64,000 nt of DNA from assembly GCA_019828565.1 (NCBI GenBank), contig JAHDYR010000004.1, forward strand, positions 406,619-470,618, read 5' to 3'. The notes beneath the pieces were generated by a model that made no database searches, was not told the DNA's origin, and saw only the letters and a program-made list of their open reading frames with translations. A program made the translations under genes and the position numbers. Every line of letters begins with the position of its first letter. Positions within the stretch are counted from its first letter, which is position 1. This document shows positions 8,115-16,653 of the stretch, piece by piece. The DNA comes from Carpediemonas membranifera. Lineage: Eukaryota > Fornicata.

Positions 8115-8858
8115 ATGCCGCGTCCTCCGCGCCAGCCAAAAGAGAAATTGGCATTTGACTCTCTATCGGAGCTTCGCAACTATGTATTTTCCGAGGACAC
8201 CGAGTGGAACACGAGCTGGAACAAAACAGGCGGTGGCGTCCGTCTCAATGGCGGAAAGAACGGGATAATGTCGGAAATGTGGAAGTGCAAGTGTGAGGCA
8301 TGTAATGCCATCTACTGGATTGGTTCACAGCCCGATTCGACGGGGAAATGGCCCCTCTGGAAGATGGAGACACACTGCGACGTGGCACACAAGCATAACC
8401 CACCAAAACTGGCGTATAAGACGACCGAGGACGGCCGTAGGTGCCGTGGGCCTGGGTTGGACCCTTTTGCGCCACCTCCAGTGCCCAGTGAGGTTGCAGA
8501 GAGTGCGCCGCAGCCCGTGGTGAGTGAGAACAACGTATACCAGTACGTCCGCATGTCTCAGAAGCGCAGCATGTCCCGTAAGCGGCAACCCAAGCGGCTC
8601 CAGCGCAGTGCGCCACCACTGATCCAACAGCCCGAAGCGATGCAGCTGCCCCAGGCCCCCGCCGTGCCAGTGCCCCTGCCCCCGGGATGCGAGGTCAACA
8701 GTGAGGAGAGCGACATCGACCCACAGAACCTGCCGCTGCTGCCCGCGTCCAAGGACAGTGAGGGCGGGGTTCCGGACAGGGTGGTGTTCCCCATGGACGA
8801 GCCGGACGACAGGCCCCTAAACGTGCCGCCCTTCGTCCCCGTCGCCAAGAGCACTTGA
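8115..8858 (+). CDS. Hypothetical protein with a Cys/His putative zinc-binding site
   Basis: 247 residues from an ATG; family not recognised. The N-terminal third contains WKCKCEACNAIYWIG and, about 23 residues on, ETHCDVAHKHN. This gives C-x-C-x2-C ... H-C-x4-H-x-H spacing, consistent with a single zinc-finger-like module related in layout to BED/FLYWCH-type DNA-binding fingers; that relation is a guess. The middle is basic (SQKRSMSRKRQPKRLQRS), a plausible nuclear localisation signal. The C-terminal half is proline-rich and acidic, with no membrane segments. A nuclear nucleic-acid-binding role would fit but is inference. Confidence 0.6.
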   Translation: MPRPPRQPKEKLAFDSLSELRNYVFSEDTEWNTSWNKTGGGVRLNGGKNGIMSEMWKCKCEACNAIYWIGSQPDSTGKWPLWKMETHCDVAHKHNPPKLAYKTTEDGRRCRGPGLDPFAPPPVPSEVAESAPQPVVSENNVYQYVRMSQKRSMSRKRQPKRLQRSAPPLIQQPEAMQLPQAPAVPVPLPPGCEVNSEESDIDPQNLPLLPASKDSEGGVPDRVVFPMDEPDDRPLNVPPFVPVAKST

Positions 8859-8976
8859 TCATATGATACATAAACACCAAGCATCCGCGTCATCTTCGCA
8901 GATGAGGCAGTTGGCTGAATCGTTTAAGCAGAGTCAAAAGACAAAAAAGTTTATCCATCCATCATTTTCACCTCAC

Positions 8977-9759
8977 TTAAGCCACGCGCGGGGGGACGAA
9001 CTCGCGAGTCCACTCTTGCTTGTCCTGAGTGCAGTCGGTGCTCCGGTGGCCCCAGCCGCCGCAGTTGTAGCAACGGGTGCCCTTATCAGAGTCGGGGCAC
9101 TCGTCAGCGGTGTGGCCGTAGTTGCCGCACGTGAAGCAGGTGATGTCGCTGCGGTCACGGCGCCCGCGGTAGGGGGCATCGCGGCCACCACGGCGTCCAC
9201 CGCTGGGGGCGTTGGGGCACTCAGCGGCACGGTGGCCAGACTGGCCACAGTTGAAGCAAGCACGGTCGTTGTTGCCGTGAGCGGGCTCAGAGCAGTCGGC
9301 AGAAAGGTGGCCGGTCTTGCCACAGTTGAAGCAACGGCGCTCGTCGTAGGACTCGGGGCACTCAGCAGCGCGGTGGCCAGGCTTACCGCACTTGAAGCAG
9401 CGGGGGCCGCCACGGCGGTCGCCACGGGATTCGTCGCGGGGCTCAGGGCACTCGAAGGCGCGGTGGCCGGGCTTGCCACAGTTGAAGCAAGTCTGCTCTC
9501 TACGGCCGCTGAAACGTCTCTCATCGTCTCTGTCACCAGGCTCGGGGCACTCAAAGGCACGGTGGCCGGGCTTGCCGCACTTGAAGCAAACATTGCTGCG
9601 GCCGCCGCCACGAGGGCCGTTGTCGCGCTCTCTCTTGGGCTCAGGGCACTCAAAAGCCCGGTGGCCAGGCTGTCCACAGTTAAAACACGTCCGCGTATCC
9701 CGCTCCATCACTATCGCAATGAGACTAGCTGTCTGTTGCAGAGAGAAAACCCTCGTCAT
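8977..9759 (-). CDS. CNBP/GIS2-like protein with eight CCHC zinc knuckles
   Basis: 260 residues. Eight C-x2-C-x4-H-x4-C knuckles follow one another, from CFNCGQPGHRAFEC through CFKCGKPGHRAFEC and CFNCGKTGHLSADC to CYNCGGWGHRSTDC. The linkers are rich in Arg and Gly (for example GPRGGGRSN and RGDRRGGPR). CNBP in animals and Gis2 in yeast have seven such knuckles with an RG box, bind G-rich RNA or single-stranded DNA and associate with translating ribosomes. The first ATG is at 9759; a second, at 9708 (MERDTRTCFN), is closer to the first knuckle and may be the real start. The repetitive codons create long false frames on the opposite strand. Confidence 0.88.
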   Translation of the reverse strand: MTRVFSLQQTASLIAIVMERDTRTCFNCGQPGHRAFECPEPKRERDNGPRGGGRSNVCFKCGKPGHRAFECPEPGDRDDERRFSGRREQTCFNCGKPGHRAFECPEPRDESRGDRRGGPRCFKCGKPGHRAAECPESYDERRCFNCGKTGHLSADCSEPAHGNNDRACFNCGQSGHRAAECPNAPSGGRRGGRDAPYRGRRDRSDITCFTCGNYGHTADECPDSDKGTRCYNCGGWGHRSTDCTQDKQEWTREFVPPRVA

Positions 9760-10071
9760 TTCGAAAAAGGTGGAAACTATTTGGGCAGTTGGTGTGCCAG
9801 TTTCTGTTGACGTGCGATGGTCAGGAGCGTGTTTTGAATGCCCTGTGTTTCTTTGAAATATTTCTTCGCCCTTCTGATTCTGCTGGTTATCACGAGACGA
9901 TACTCCTCCCTTACAATCGTCAACGTAATTTTTCGCACGACCGCGACTGAAGCAGAGTCATCGTAGAGCAATCAACAATGACGGGTAAAGCATGCGGCAT
10001 TTACAGTTCCCCAGGACGACCCTGGTGATAAACTAAGAGACGGGTCAAGTAGCTGCTGGGATGATGGGGGC
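9760..10071. other. Intergenic region, nothing recognised
   Basis: 312 bases between the CNBP-like start and the stop of the next minus-strand gene. It must contain the CNBP promoter; I see no motif, RNA gene or credible frame. Confidence 0.4.
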
Positions 10072-10476
10072 TCACTTCGGTGTCATTCTCTTCTTCATCA
10101 GGTCGATGCTGTCGCCCGGCCTGTCAAACTGGGGCGACTGACGTGGGATGGCGCGAGGCTCGGGGGGCATTGGATGTGCTCGCTTGAACAACGTAATCGC
10201 CCTTTCAATCATACTGTCACGATCATCCTTGTCTAGCTCCATGGAATTGGCAGGAATATAGCGCAGACCATCTTCGTCCTCCGAGCTAAACACGGCACTC
10301 ATTAGATCACGCGGACTACTTCGTATCTGCGTTATTACAACAAGGAATCTGCCATGTTGTAGTGTAAAGATTATGTTCCCCGCTAGATCTACCGCTTTTC
10401 GCGGCGTCTCGCTGCTCATGACCGCGGTCAAATTCTCAGCCCGCAGAATATCTCTGCCGACAGAAGGGTCAGTCAT
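10072..10476 (-). CDS. Hypothetical protein, 134 aa
   Basis: A complete frame from ATG (10474-10476) to TGA (10072-10074). I do not recognise the family. The first 60 residues alternate hydrophobic and polar residues (TAVMSSETPRKAVDLAGNII, then FTLQHGRFLVVITQI) like a small alpha/beta fold. The middle is acidic (SSEDEDGLRY, ELDKDDRDS), and the tail is proline- and arginine-rich. There is no signal peptide or membrane segment. It lies head to head with the pseudouridine synthase gene (start codons 101 bases apart). Codon use looks like that of the neighbours, which supports it being real. Confidence 0.55.
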   Translation of the reverse strand: MTDPSVGRDILRAENLTAVMSSETPRKAVDLAGNIIFTLQHGRFLVVITQIRSSPRDLMSAVFSSEDEDGLRYIPANSMELDKDDRDSMIERAITLFKRAHPMPPEPRAIPRQSPQFDRPGDSIDLMKKRMTPK

Positions 10477-10577
10477 GCGCTAAAATACCGTGTCTGGCGG
10501 ACCCCATCGGTGTGTCGGCCCGGTGATATAGCCTATAGTGCCAAGCCGGAGTGTGCAGTTTATGTCACTTCACGACG

Positions 10578-11865
10578 ATGGATTACCGCTCAGCCGCAAG
10601 GAAGCTGCCCGAGGCCACGGGTGGCGAGAAACGGAAGTACTATGCGATGAAAAGCGCAGACAAGCTTGATGCTCCCGATGAAAGCGTCTCAATGGGCACC
10701 AAGCGCATGGTTGCTGTCATGATTGGCTATGTAGGTTTGTACGACACCGTACGATGACACAGGAACAGGTTACTACGGTCTTCAGATCCAGGAGGGCCCC
10801 GACGGTCTTCCTACTATCGAGGGCGAGGTCTTCAAGGCCCTTGTCGCAGCCGGTGCCGTATCCGAGGAGAACGCCGTCTCCGTCCACAAGATCAAGTGGT
10901 CCCGCACTGCACGGACGGATAAGGGCGTGCATGCGCTGAGAAATATCCTGGCGTGCAAGCTTGTTCTCTCCGAGGACCTTGTGGCCGCCGTCAACGCGCA
11001 TCTCCCGCCCGCGGTCAGGATGTTTGGATACGCGCGGACAACCAAGTCATTCAACGCCAAGAACGCGTGCTGTGCGCGGACGTACAACTATGTCATCCCC
11101 GTCTCGGCGTTCAGACCCCTCGGCTCCGCTGAGGAGGTCAAGGCACGGTGGTCTGCAGCCGAGCAGGGCGAGCTTCCCGCAGCACTGCAGTGGGAGGGCG
11201 AGTGGGAGTTCAGCGACAGCACGCTGGCCCTGATCAACGACACGCTCGCCGGGTTTGTCGGCTTCCACAAGTTCCACAACTACTCGAGCGGGATCAAGTT
11301 CGGGCAGCACCAGAGCACCCGTAACATCATCAGCTTCACCGCTGCTGCCCCCACTGTGGTGAACGGCGTCCCTGTCGTCGTAGCGACCGTTCACGGCGAG
11401 TCCTTTGTGTATAATCAAATCAGGAAAATGATCGGCGCCATGCTTGCGGTGGTGACAGCCCGCGGCCCGCCATCCCTGCTCGCGCTCTCCTTCAAGGACC
11501 ACTCGATAAGAGTTCCCCTGGCCCCGGGTGAGTTCCTCCACCTCGAGCGGTGCCACTTCGACCACTACCACGAGACTCTCGTCGGGCACCCCAGACTCGA
11601 CTTCGACGACTGTGACTCGGCCGTCGAGGAGTTCCGAGCGAACTTCATTCACCCTGCGATGGTCCAGAGCGCGCCAGTCATGGAGCAGTTTATGACCGAG
11701 ATGGAGGACATGTTCGACGAGGTCGCCGCACTCGCACGGCAAGAGGAGGCCAAGGACGTCAAGCGGGCGACGATGGCGCGCTCAGTCCGACTTGAGCCGT
11801 TTGAGTATCTCCCGTCTGGGGATAAGGCGAGGCTGCGGGCGGAGATCGAGTTGTGGTCCGAGTAG
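10578..11865 (+). CDS. tRNA pseudouridine synthase, TruA/PUS1-PUS2 family, two exons
   Basis: Join 10578-10734 and 10763-11865, giving 419 residues. Removing the 28-nt intron joins VAVMIGYVG to TGYYGLQIQ, reproducing the family's 'l.igY.GtgY.GLQ' strand. The catalytic motif RTDKGVHA follows (Asp105), then INDTLAGFVGFHKFHNYSS and VHGESFVYNQIRKMIGAMLAV, the C-terminal core. PUS1 enzymes isomerise uridines in tRNAs (positions 27-36 and others) and in U2 snRNA. An IEGEVFKALVAAGAVSEENA segment resembles eukaryotic PUS1 more than bacterial TruA. The ATG at 10578 gives a short basic N-terminus; the longest frame begins at a GTG (10551). Confidence 0.92.
10735..10762 (+). other. Spliceosomal intron, 28 nt, in the pseudouridine synthase gene
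   Basis: GTTTGT ... ATGACACAG, phase 1, inside the glycine codon of YVGTGYYG. Confidence 0.92.
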
Positions 11866-12475
11866 GTCCCACAGTGTAAATAACTAGCGGTTTATGGGTT
11901 TATGCGGTCGGAGGGTCACGCCATCGGGGACCAGCCAGGGGAACTCGCCGTCCAACTCAGTGTCACTGGATACGAACGATGCCTCTGCGGTCTGTCTCGC
12001 CGACTGACAGCCTGAGCGTCGCCCGCTCAGGCGACACTGGGTCGGGTGTGCTTTTTCATCCATGCTCATTCATGATCGAACCAGGAACAGAATTTGTGTG
12101 AACAACATACAATTAGGCGCACCACTCCCTTACAATCCACATCCATTACTTTCTCTCACGGATTACTCTCCATTTCCGCCGTTTACAGTGTTTTAGAGCC
12201 CAGGGCTGTACATGCTGCTGCCGCAGGTATCAGTCCCCGCCAGATAGTACGTACGGCTAGGACCCTCCCTGCACAGCGGGGCAGCGCTTCCATCAGCGGC
12301 CTTCGCTGCGTTTTGACCCATAGTGCTTATCTTGTGCCATGACTGTACATAGACTCATGTATCATCATAAATGGCCTTTATACCGTTCCCAACGACAAAC
12401 TCCCGAGAAGCATCAACCTAGGTGGACGCGGATAACACCTTTATGACGTATTAAGCTATGCTACTGTACACCGCA
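11866..12475. other. Intergenic region between convergent genes, nothing recognised
   Basis: 610 bases between the 3' ends of the pseudouridine synthase gene and the large minus-strand gene. Only short frames (up to 82 codons) occur and none resembles a protein. It is less GC-rich than the flanking genes. A non-coding RNA gene could fit here, but I found no tRNA, snRNA or other signature. Confidence 0.4.
11875..11880 (+). terminator. Putative poly(A) hexamer TGTAAA after the pseudouridine synthase gene
   Basis: Lies 9 bases after the TAG stop (11863-11865). Confidence 0.35.
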
Positions 12476-15400
12476 CTACCGCTTGTACTTGGCTTCGCCA
12501 GTCCATAGCGGCCTGTCCCGCGCCTCGAGCACCACGTGCACCCGCTTGCCAGAGATCCGCCAGCGACACGCCATCGTCCGGATGTCGCTGTTGGTCAGGT
12601 CCACGCTGGTGTCCTGGAGGAGGATGATGGCGTTTGAATTAATCATAACGACAATGGCGACCTGGGTGTTGTTGGCGGCGAGGATGAACGGCTTGTCCTT
12701 GTCGCAGACGGACACGAAGAGCGGAGGCCCGTCGTTCTCGCCCCAGCACTTCACCAGCATCGTCCGGAAGTTACCCCGGAGCTGGAAGACCCTCAGACTA
12801 CTAGGGCACTCCCCCACGGCAAGCATGGCGGTGTTGCCGTCAATGAGGGGCAGCGCGGCCATGCGATCAGTGAGCTGCAGCCCGTTTCTGACGAGGACGT
12901 CGACTGCTAGTGCAGTGTGGAGGGTCGGGTCCCGCTGGCAGATCATGTCCAGCAGCATCATGCCCCGCTTGCGGTCGTCCGGCTCGTTGCTCGCCCTCAG
13001 GAGAGACTGGGCGGCGCTGACAAGGGCGTGCGAGTCGTGACGTCCGTCCCTGCCAAGCAACGCGGTCGTCACGGCGAAGGCGCTCTGCGTCTGGCACACG
13101 GCCCGCCGCAGCATCGCCGTGAGCACAGTCGTCATCGCCGGGACGCCCTGCATCACCGAGGCCACCAGTATGGCTGTATCCAGCCCGGGGTCCTCTCGTG
13201 TGCTCGAGTGCAGCGTCGTCAGCGGGGCAACGTCGGGGTCGCCCTCGATGAGCATGTTCCCCAGCAGGTTGGCCACAGCCAGCGTCGGGTGCTGCTCGCT
13301 GGGCGGGTGCACCGGCAGCGGCACCCTGCGTCGGCCCCGGGCGACCGCCAGGACATATGTCGCGGCCGCAGTGAGAAGGGGCACATGGCCGGCGATGAGG
13401 TCGACCAGGAGGGAGCAGTCGGGCGCCTCCATGGGCCCTGGGATGGGGTACTCGTCGGGCCGGGTGAAAGGGCTCTTGAAGGAGAGGAACGCCAACGCTG
13501 TGCGGATGACTGTCGCGATCGTGTCGTACTGGGCCCGACGGTCGGCATAGGAGCACGCGATACAGCCTGTGTCGGCGGGTATGCGGGGGCTTTTGTGGAT
13601 TCGAACAACGGTCAGCCAGTCAGATTCGAGGATCTTGAGGAAATCTCGGGGCAATCTCAAAAGATCAGGCGAATCTTCCTCGGGCGGGAGCCACACGCCG
13701 AGGATGCTCGAGATGGCGGCCAATCGTGACTCCGTCGAGTCGTCCAGACGGGGCATGCCGGTCACCGCCTGCGACGGCTGCCCCAGTTGACTCAGCATCC
13801 CCTGCAGCCGGAGCCGGAGCATGCCAGACCCGCTGGGCACGACACATGACAGCATCGCGCCCTGGTCGACCTCAGCTCCGGTCCCCCTGGGGGTCCCCGG
13901 CCCCCTGATTGACGCCGACCGGGGCCGAGTGTGAGCAGTTACAGTGCTCGCCCGCTGCCTGCCGACCATCTTACTGTCGGACCCGGTGGGGGTGGAGGCC
14001 GAGGGTGACTGCAGGACCCCGCTGCGAGCCCGGTGCCAGCCAGGATAGACCCCATCCGCCGCGGCCCTGGTCTCCAGATCCGCCCGGGTCGCCTCGAGCA
14101 TGGCCCTGCGTGTGTGCGGTATGGGTACGTCGTCGAGCCACGACACGCTTGTGTAGAGCGAGTCGGAGCAGTCTAGCGGGCGGGAGAGCCCGATGATGGT
14201 GTCGGCGATGCTGTGGACGACAAGGTGTGCGGTGGGGTGCCGCACTGGGTCCCATGGGATGGCGCACGCGGCGGTGAAGACGACGTCGCTGAGTGATGCG
14301 GGTCTGACTGCGGTGTTGGCGTGGTACAGGGTGACGGTGCCCTGCGTCAGCACGGCCAGATGCTCGGGGACGATCACACCGGACACGACCGTGGCAGAGG
14401 TGCCGGTGGCGACCAGCTGCGGGGCCCCGCCGACCGGGATGGACATGACGGGGGTCAATGCACCGTCTGTCAGGACTGCCAGCGTCACGCGGCCCTCGTG
14501 GGCAAGGACGAGCACGGGGGCCAGCGAACTGTCGCCCCTGCCACCCCTCCGCGCCTGGAAGCCTGTGAGCGGGTTCCTTGTGGCCGGGGTGGGGTGGGGC
14601 GACATGGAGGTCATCGCCGTGACCGGGGCGGGGGCGGTGAGGTCGAGGCCCTCCTCCAGCACTGTGAGCCGAGTGCCCCGGGCCACGACGTGCCTCACTC
14701 TGCGTCTCATGACGATCTTAGTGAGCATGCCGGCGCTCGGATCCTCCTGGGCGAGCTGGCCGACCTGCTCGAGCGTCTCGGCCGAATAAACGGCCCCGGC
14801 CACGTCCACCACGACCCCGGCGGCCGGGACGACCGTGGTGGGCATACTAAGGGTGCTAAGGGGCGAGGTGCCGATCGTGGGCGGGTCCGTCGAGTAGGAC
14901 CAGGCGGCCGTCTGCCCCTCAGAGGAGAGCACGAAGGTCGAGCCGCACACGCCCCAGCATCGGGCAGTGGGGAAGGGCAGGGCGATGGGGATGTCGGCAA
15001 CAGGCACCATTGGCTCGGCGAGGTCGCCCGTCGGCCGGTATACGAAGAGGATGGCCATGTCCTCGCTGTAAAGGCCCAGCGTGAACACCAGTCCGCCCTC
15101 CACCTGCAGCCCGCGGCACGGTAGCTTCTGGGCGACGATGCCGTGGCTCTCGTTCTCCAGGTGGTATGTGCGGAGCTCGGCCACGTCGTCCCCGGCCTCG
15201 GACTCGGCGTCAGACGGGGCGCGGGGGTTCGAGAGCAGCACGGCCAGCATGTCGACGATGGCCACCTGCTCGCACGGATATGGGCACGTCACCAGCTCGT
15301 CTGGCTCGGGGACGTCCCGGTCAAGGCGGTAGAGCGTCGTTGTCGTCTCGTGGATGGCCACGGCGAGCACTGCTCCAGGGCCGGTGTGGATGGAATAGCG

Positions 15401-15727
15401 AAGGGCCGGTGGGAGGTTCCATTTCGTGTCGACGACGCCTGTGGCGATGTCGATGCCGCGGCATTCGTTCCTGTCTGAGAGGATCACGAGCTGGCCCTCG
15501 TGGACGCAGTAGTCGACAATCTCGGATGTCTGGGCGTACACTGTGCGCTCTAGTTCATATCTATGGCTCCCCTTCTCCGCCGCCCGCCATATGACGACTG
15601 TCAAGTATTTGGCAGCGACGAAAGTGTGTATAAGACGCGGAACGCCATCAAAATCAGTATAAATCACTTGCCGATCTACATCTACATTGCGGTGATCGGC
15701 AAGGCGCGATGAGAGCTCAATCTGCAT
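12476..15727 (-). CDS. Large hypothetical protein, 1083 aa
   Basis: Complete frame from ATG (15725-15727) to TAG. I do not recognise the family. The first 500 or so residues are a string of short hydrophobic beta-like segments separated by turns (VPRLIHTFVAAKYLTVVIW, EIVDYCVHEGQLVILSD, GAVLAVAIHETTTTLYRLD), as in one or two degenerate beta-propellers. Residues about 570-650 are Ser/Pro/Arg-rich and likely disordered. The rest is helical in character (VPLLTAAATYVLAVARG, MQGVPAMTTVLTAMLRRAV), ending in another beta-rich stretch with VRVFQLRG-like and VHVVLEARDRPLW segments. This propeller-plus-helix build recalls trafficking scaffolds such as the WDR7 or HPS proteins, but no signature supports a name. 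No signal peptide or membrane segment is visible. Confidence 0.7.
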   Translation of the reverse strand: MQIELSSRLADHRNVDVDRQVIYTDFDGVPRLIHTFVAAKYLTVVIWRAAEKGSHRYELERTVYAQTSEIVDYCVHEGQLVILSDRNECRGIDIATGVVDTKWNLPPALRYSIHTGPGAVLAVAIHETTTTLYRLDRDVPEPDELVTCPYPCEQVAIVDMLAVLLSNPRAPSDAESEAGDDVAELRTYHLENESHGIVAQKLPCRGLQVEGGLVFTLGLYSEDMAILFVYRPTGDLAEPMVPVADIPIALPFPTARCWGVCGSTFVLSSEGQTAAWSYSTDPPTIGTSPLSTLSMPTTVVPAAGVVVDVAGAVYSAETLEQVGQLAQEDPSAGMLTKIVMRRRVRHVVARGTRLTVLEEGLDLTAPAPVTAMTSMSPHPTPATRNPLTGFQARRGGRGDSSLAPVLVLAHEGRVTLAVLTDGALTPVMSIPVGGAPQLVATGTSATVVSGVIVPEHLAVLTQGTVTLYHANTAVRPASLSDVVFTAACAIPWDPVRHPTAHLVVHSIADTIIGLSRPLDCSDSLYTSVSWLDDVPIPHTRRAMLEATRADLETRAAADGVYPGWHRARSGVLQSPSASTPTGSDSKMVGRQRASTVTAHTRPRSASIRGPGTPRGTGAEVDQGAMLSCVVPSGSGMLRLRLQGMLSQLGQPSQAVTGMPRLDDSTESRLAAISSILGVWLPPEEDSPDLLRLPRDFLKILESDWLTVVRIHKSPRIPADTGCIACSYADRRAQYDTIATVIRTALAFLSFKSPFTRPDEYPIPGPMEAPDCSLLVDLIAGHVPLLTAAATYVLAVARGRRRVPLPVHPPSEQHPTLAVANLLGNMLIEGDPDVAPLTTLHSSTREDPGLDTAILVASVMQGVPAMTTVLTAMLRRAVCQTQSAFAVTTALLGRDGRHDSHALVSAAQSLLRASNEPDDRKRGMMLLDMICQRDPTLHTALAVDVLVRNGLQLTDRMAALPLIDGNTAMLAVGECPSSLRVFQLRGNFRTMLVKCWGENDGPPLFVSVCDKDKPFILAANNTQVAIVVMINSNAIILLQDTSVDLTNSDIRTMACRWRISGKRVHVVLEARDRPLWTGEAKYKR

Positions 15728-16041
15728 CCGACCAAGCGTACTCTCGAGCTGAGCATTTTAGCGTCGACTCGCCTCGACTCAGGCCAAGACACACGATGAC
15801 ACTGCCCAGTCATCCCCTCCGTGCTATCATCGCTCTCGCTTTCTTTTCGTGTTCGTCGGCTGAACCCATCACTTATCATTGACCACCTGAGACAGGATCA
15901 CCGGGGTTGACACGACTGGCTGTAATCGACCGGGAAACTGACCATGCGCCGCAGTAACCGTGACGGTCTGTCGAATCAGATCCAAATTTTTTTGTGCGAC
16001 GGTCAGCAAATAAAGGCGATACATGATCGCAAACCTAAATT
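15728..16041. other. Intergenic region, nothing recognised
   Basis: 314 bases between the start of the large minus-strand gene and the stop of eS12. It should contain the promoter of the large gene. An eight-T run lies near 15988; no other feature is seen. Confidence 0.4.
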
Positions 16042-16525
16042 TTAAAGGTTCTTGATGTGGCCCTTAAGAGCGGCGAGGGCAGCGGTGTCCTCACCCCAGT
16101 TAGTGAGGCAGGCGGAGGAGCAAGCGACGACCTTGCAGGCCTCGCCCTCCTCGTTGAAGCGGCAGAGGCCGGCCCACTCGCCGAGGGTCTTCTTGGACTC
16201 AACCTGCATGAGGGGAACCTCGCGGTCCTTGCAGAGAGCGGTAACCTGTGTGATGCGGCGGGTGGAAAGAACAAACGAGCTTGGTGTACTGCTGGTTATC
16301 GCAATCGGCGGCAAGGAGGCAGATGACGGCGCGCTTGCTGTCAACAGCCTTGGCAACCTCGCGGAGGCCGCGGAGAAGGCCGTCGGTGAAACGAGCGGAC
16401 TTCATCACCTCACGGAGAGCCTCCATGGGCTCGTAGGTGACGGGGGAAACCTCGGTGGTCTCAACAGCCTGAACTGGGTAAGATGGACACCCGAACGATC
16501 ACAAACCGGGAGTCTCAGCGTCCAT
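16042..16525 (-). CDS. RPS12: Ribosomal protein eS12, three exons
   Basis: Minus-strand join of 16525-16507, 16473-16277 and 16245-16042, giving 139 residues. Spliced, it begins MDAETPVQAVETTEVSPVTY, then EALREVMKSARFTDGLLRGL and REVAKAVDSKRAVICLLAADCDNQQYTKLV. The latter aligns with eS12 'AL.[35 protein letters not shown].KLV'. After the second intron come TALCKDREVPLMQV, KKTLGEWAGLCRFNEEG and KVVACSSACLTNWGEDT. Length is close to the family's (about 132-145). eS12 belongs to the 40S beak and has the same fold as eL30/eL8. Both introns restore the frame exactly. Confidence 0.95.
16246..16276 (-). other. Spliceosomal intron 2 of eS12, 31 nt
   Basis: GTTTGT ... ATCACACAG, phase 0. Removal joins YTKL to VTALCK. 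Confidence 0.93.
16474..16506 (-). other. Spliceosomal intron 1 of eS12, 33 nt
   Basis: GTTTGT ... CTTACCCAG, phase 1. Removal joins a 19-base first exon to the body of the gene. Confidence 0.88.
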
Positions 16526-16553
16526 AGAAGATAATCGCTTCCTGACATTTTTT

Positions 16554-16577
16554 CATGTAAAAAAGTGCATGAAAAAA
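16554..16577 (-). promoter_or_regulatory. T-rich TGCAC motif upstream of eS12
   Basis: On the minus strand: six T, CATGCAC, six T, ACATG. The C that ends TGCAC lies 40 bases before the eS12 ATG. Same element as at eL14 and BOP1. Confidence 0.55.
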
Positions 16578-16653
16578 GATGGGAACGAGGCAAAGGAAGA
16601 ATCGCAGACCATGGCATAGCATACCTTTATCCCAATCCGTTGACTGATGATCC

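Noticed and set aside
8863-9810. 315-codon plus-strand frame rich in Ala/Val/Gly repeats over the CNBP-like gene
   Set aside because: The periodicity is the reverse complement of the zinc-knuckle repeats; real knuckles are on the minus strand.
11866-12475. Search for tRNA or snRNA genes in the larger gaps
   Set aside because: No A/B box pair, U6-like ACAGAGA or other RNA signature was found here or at the right end.
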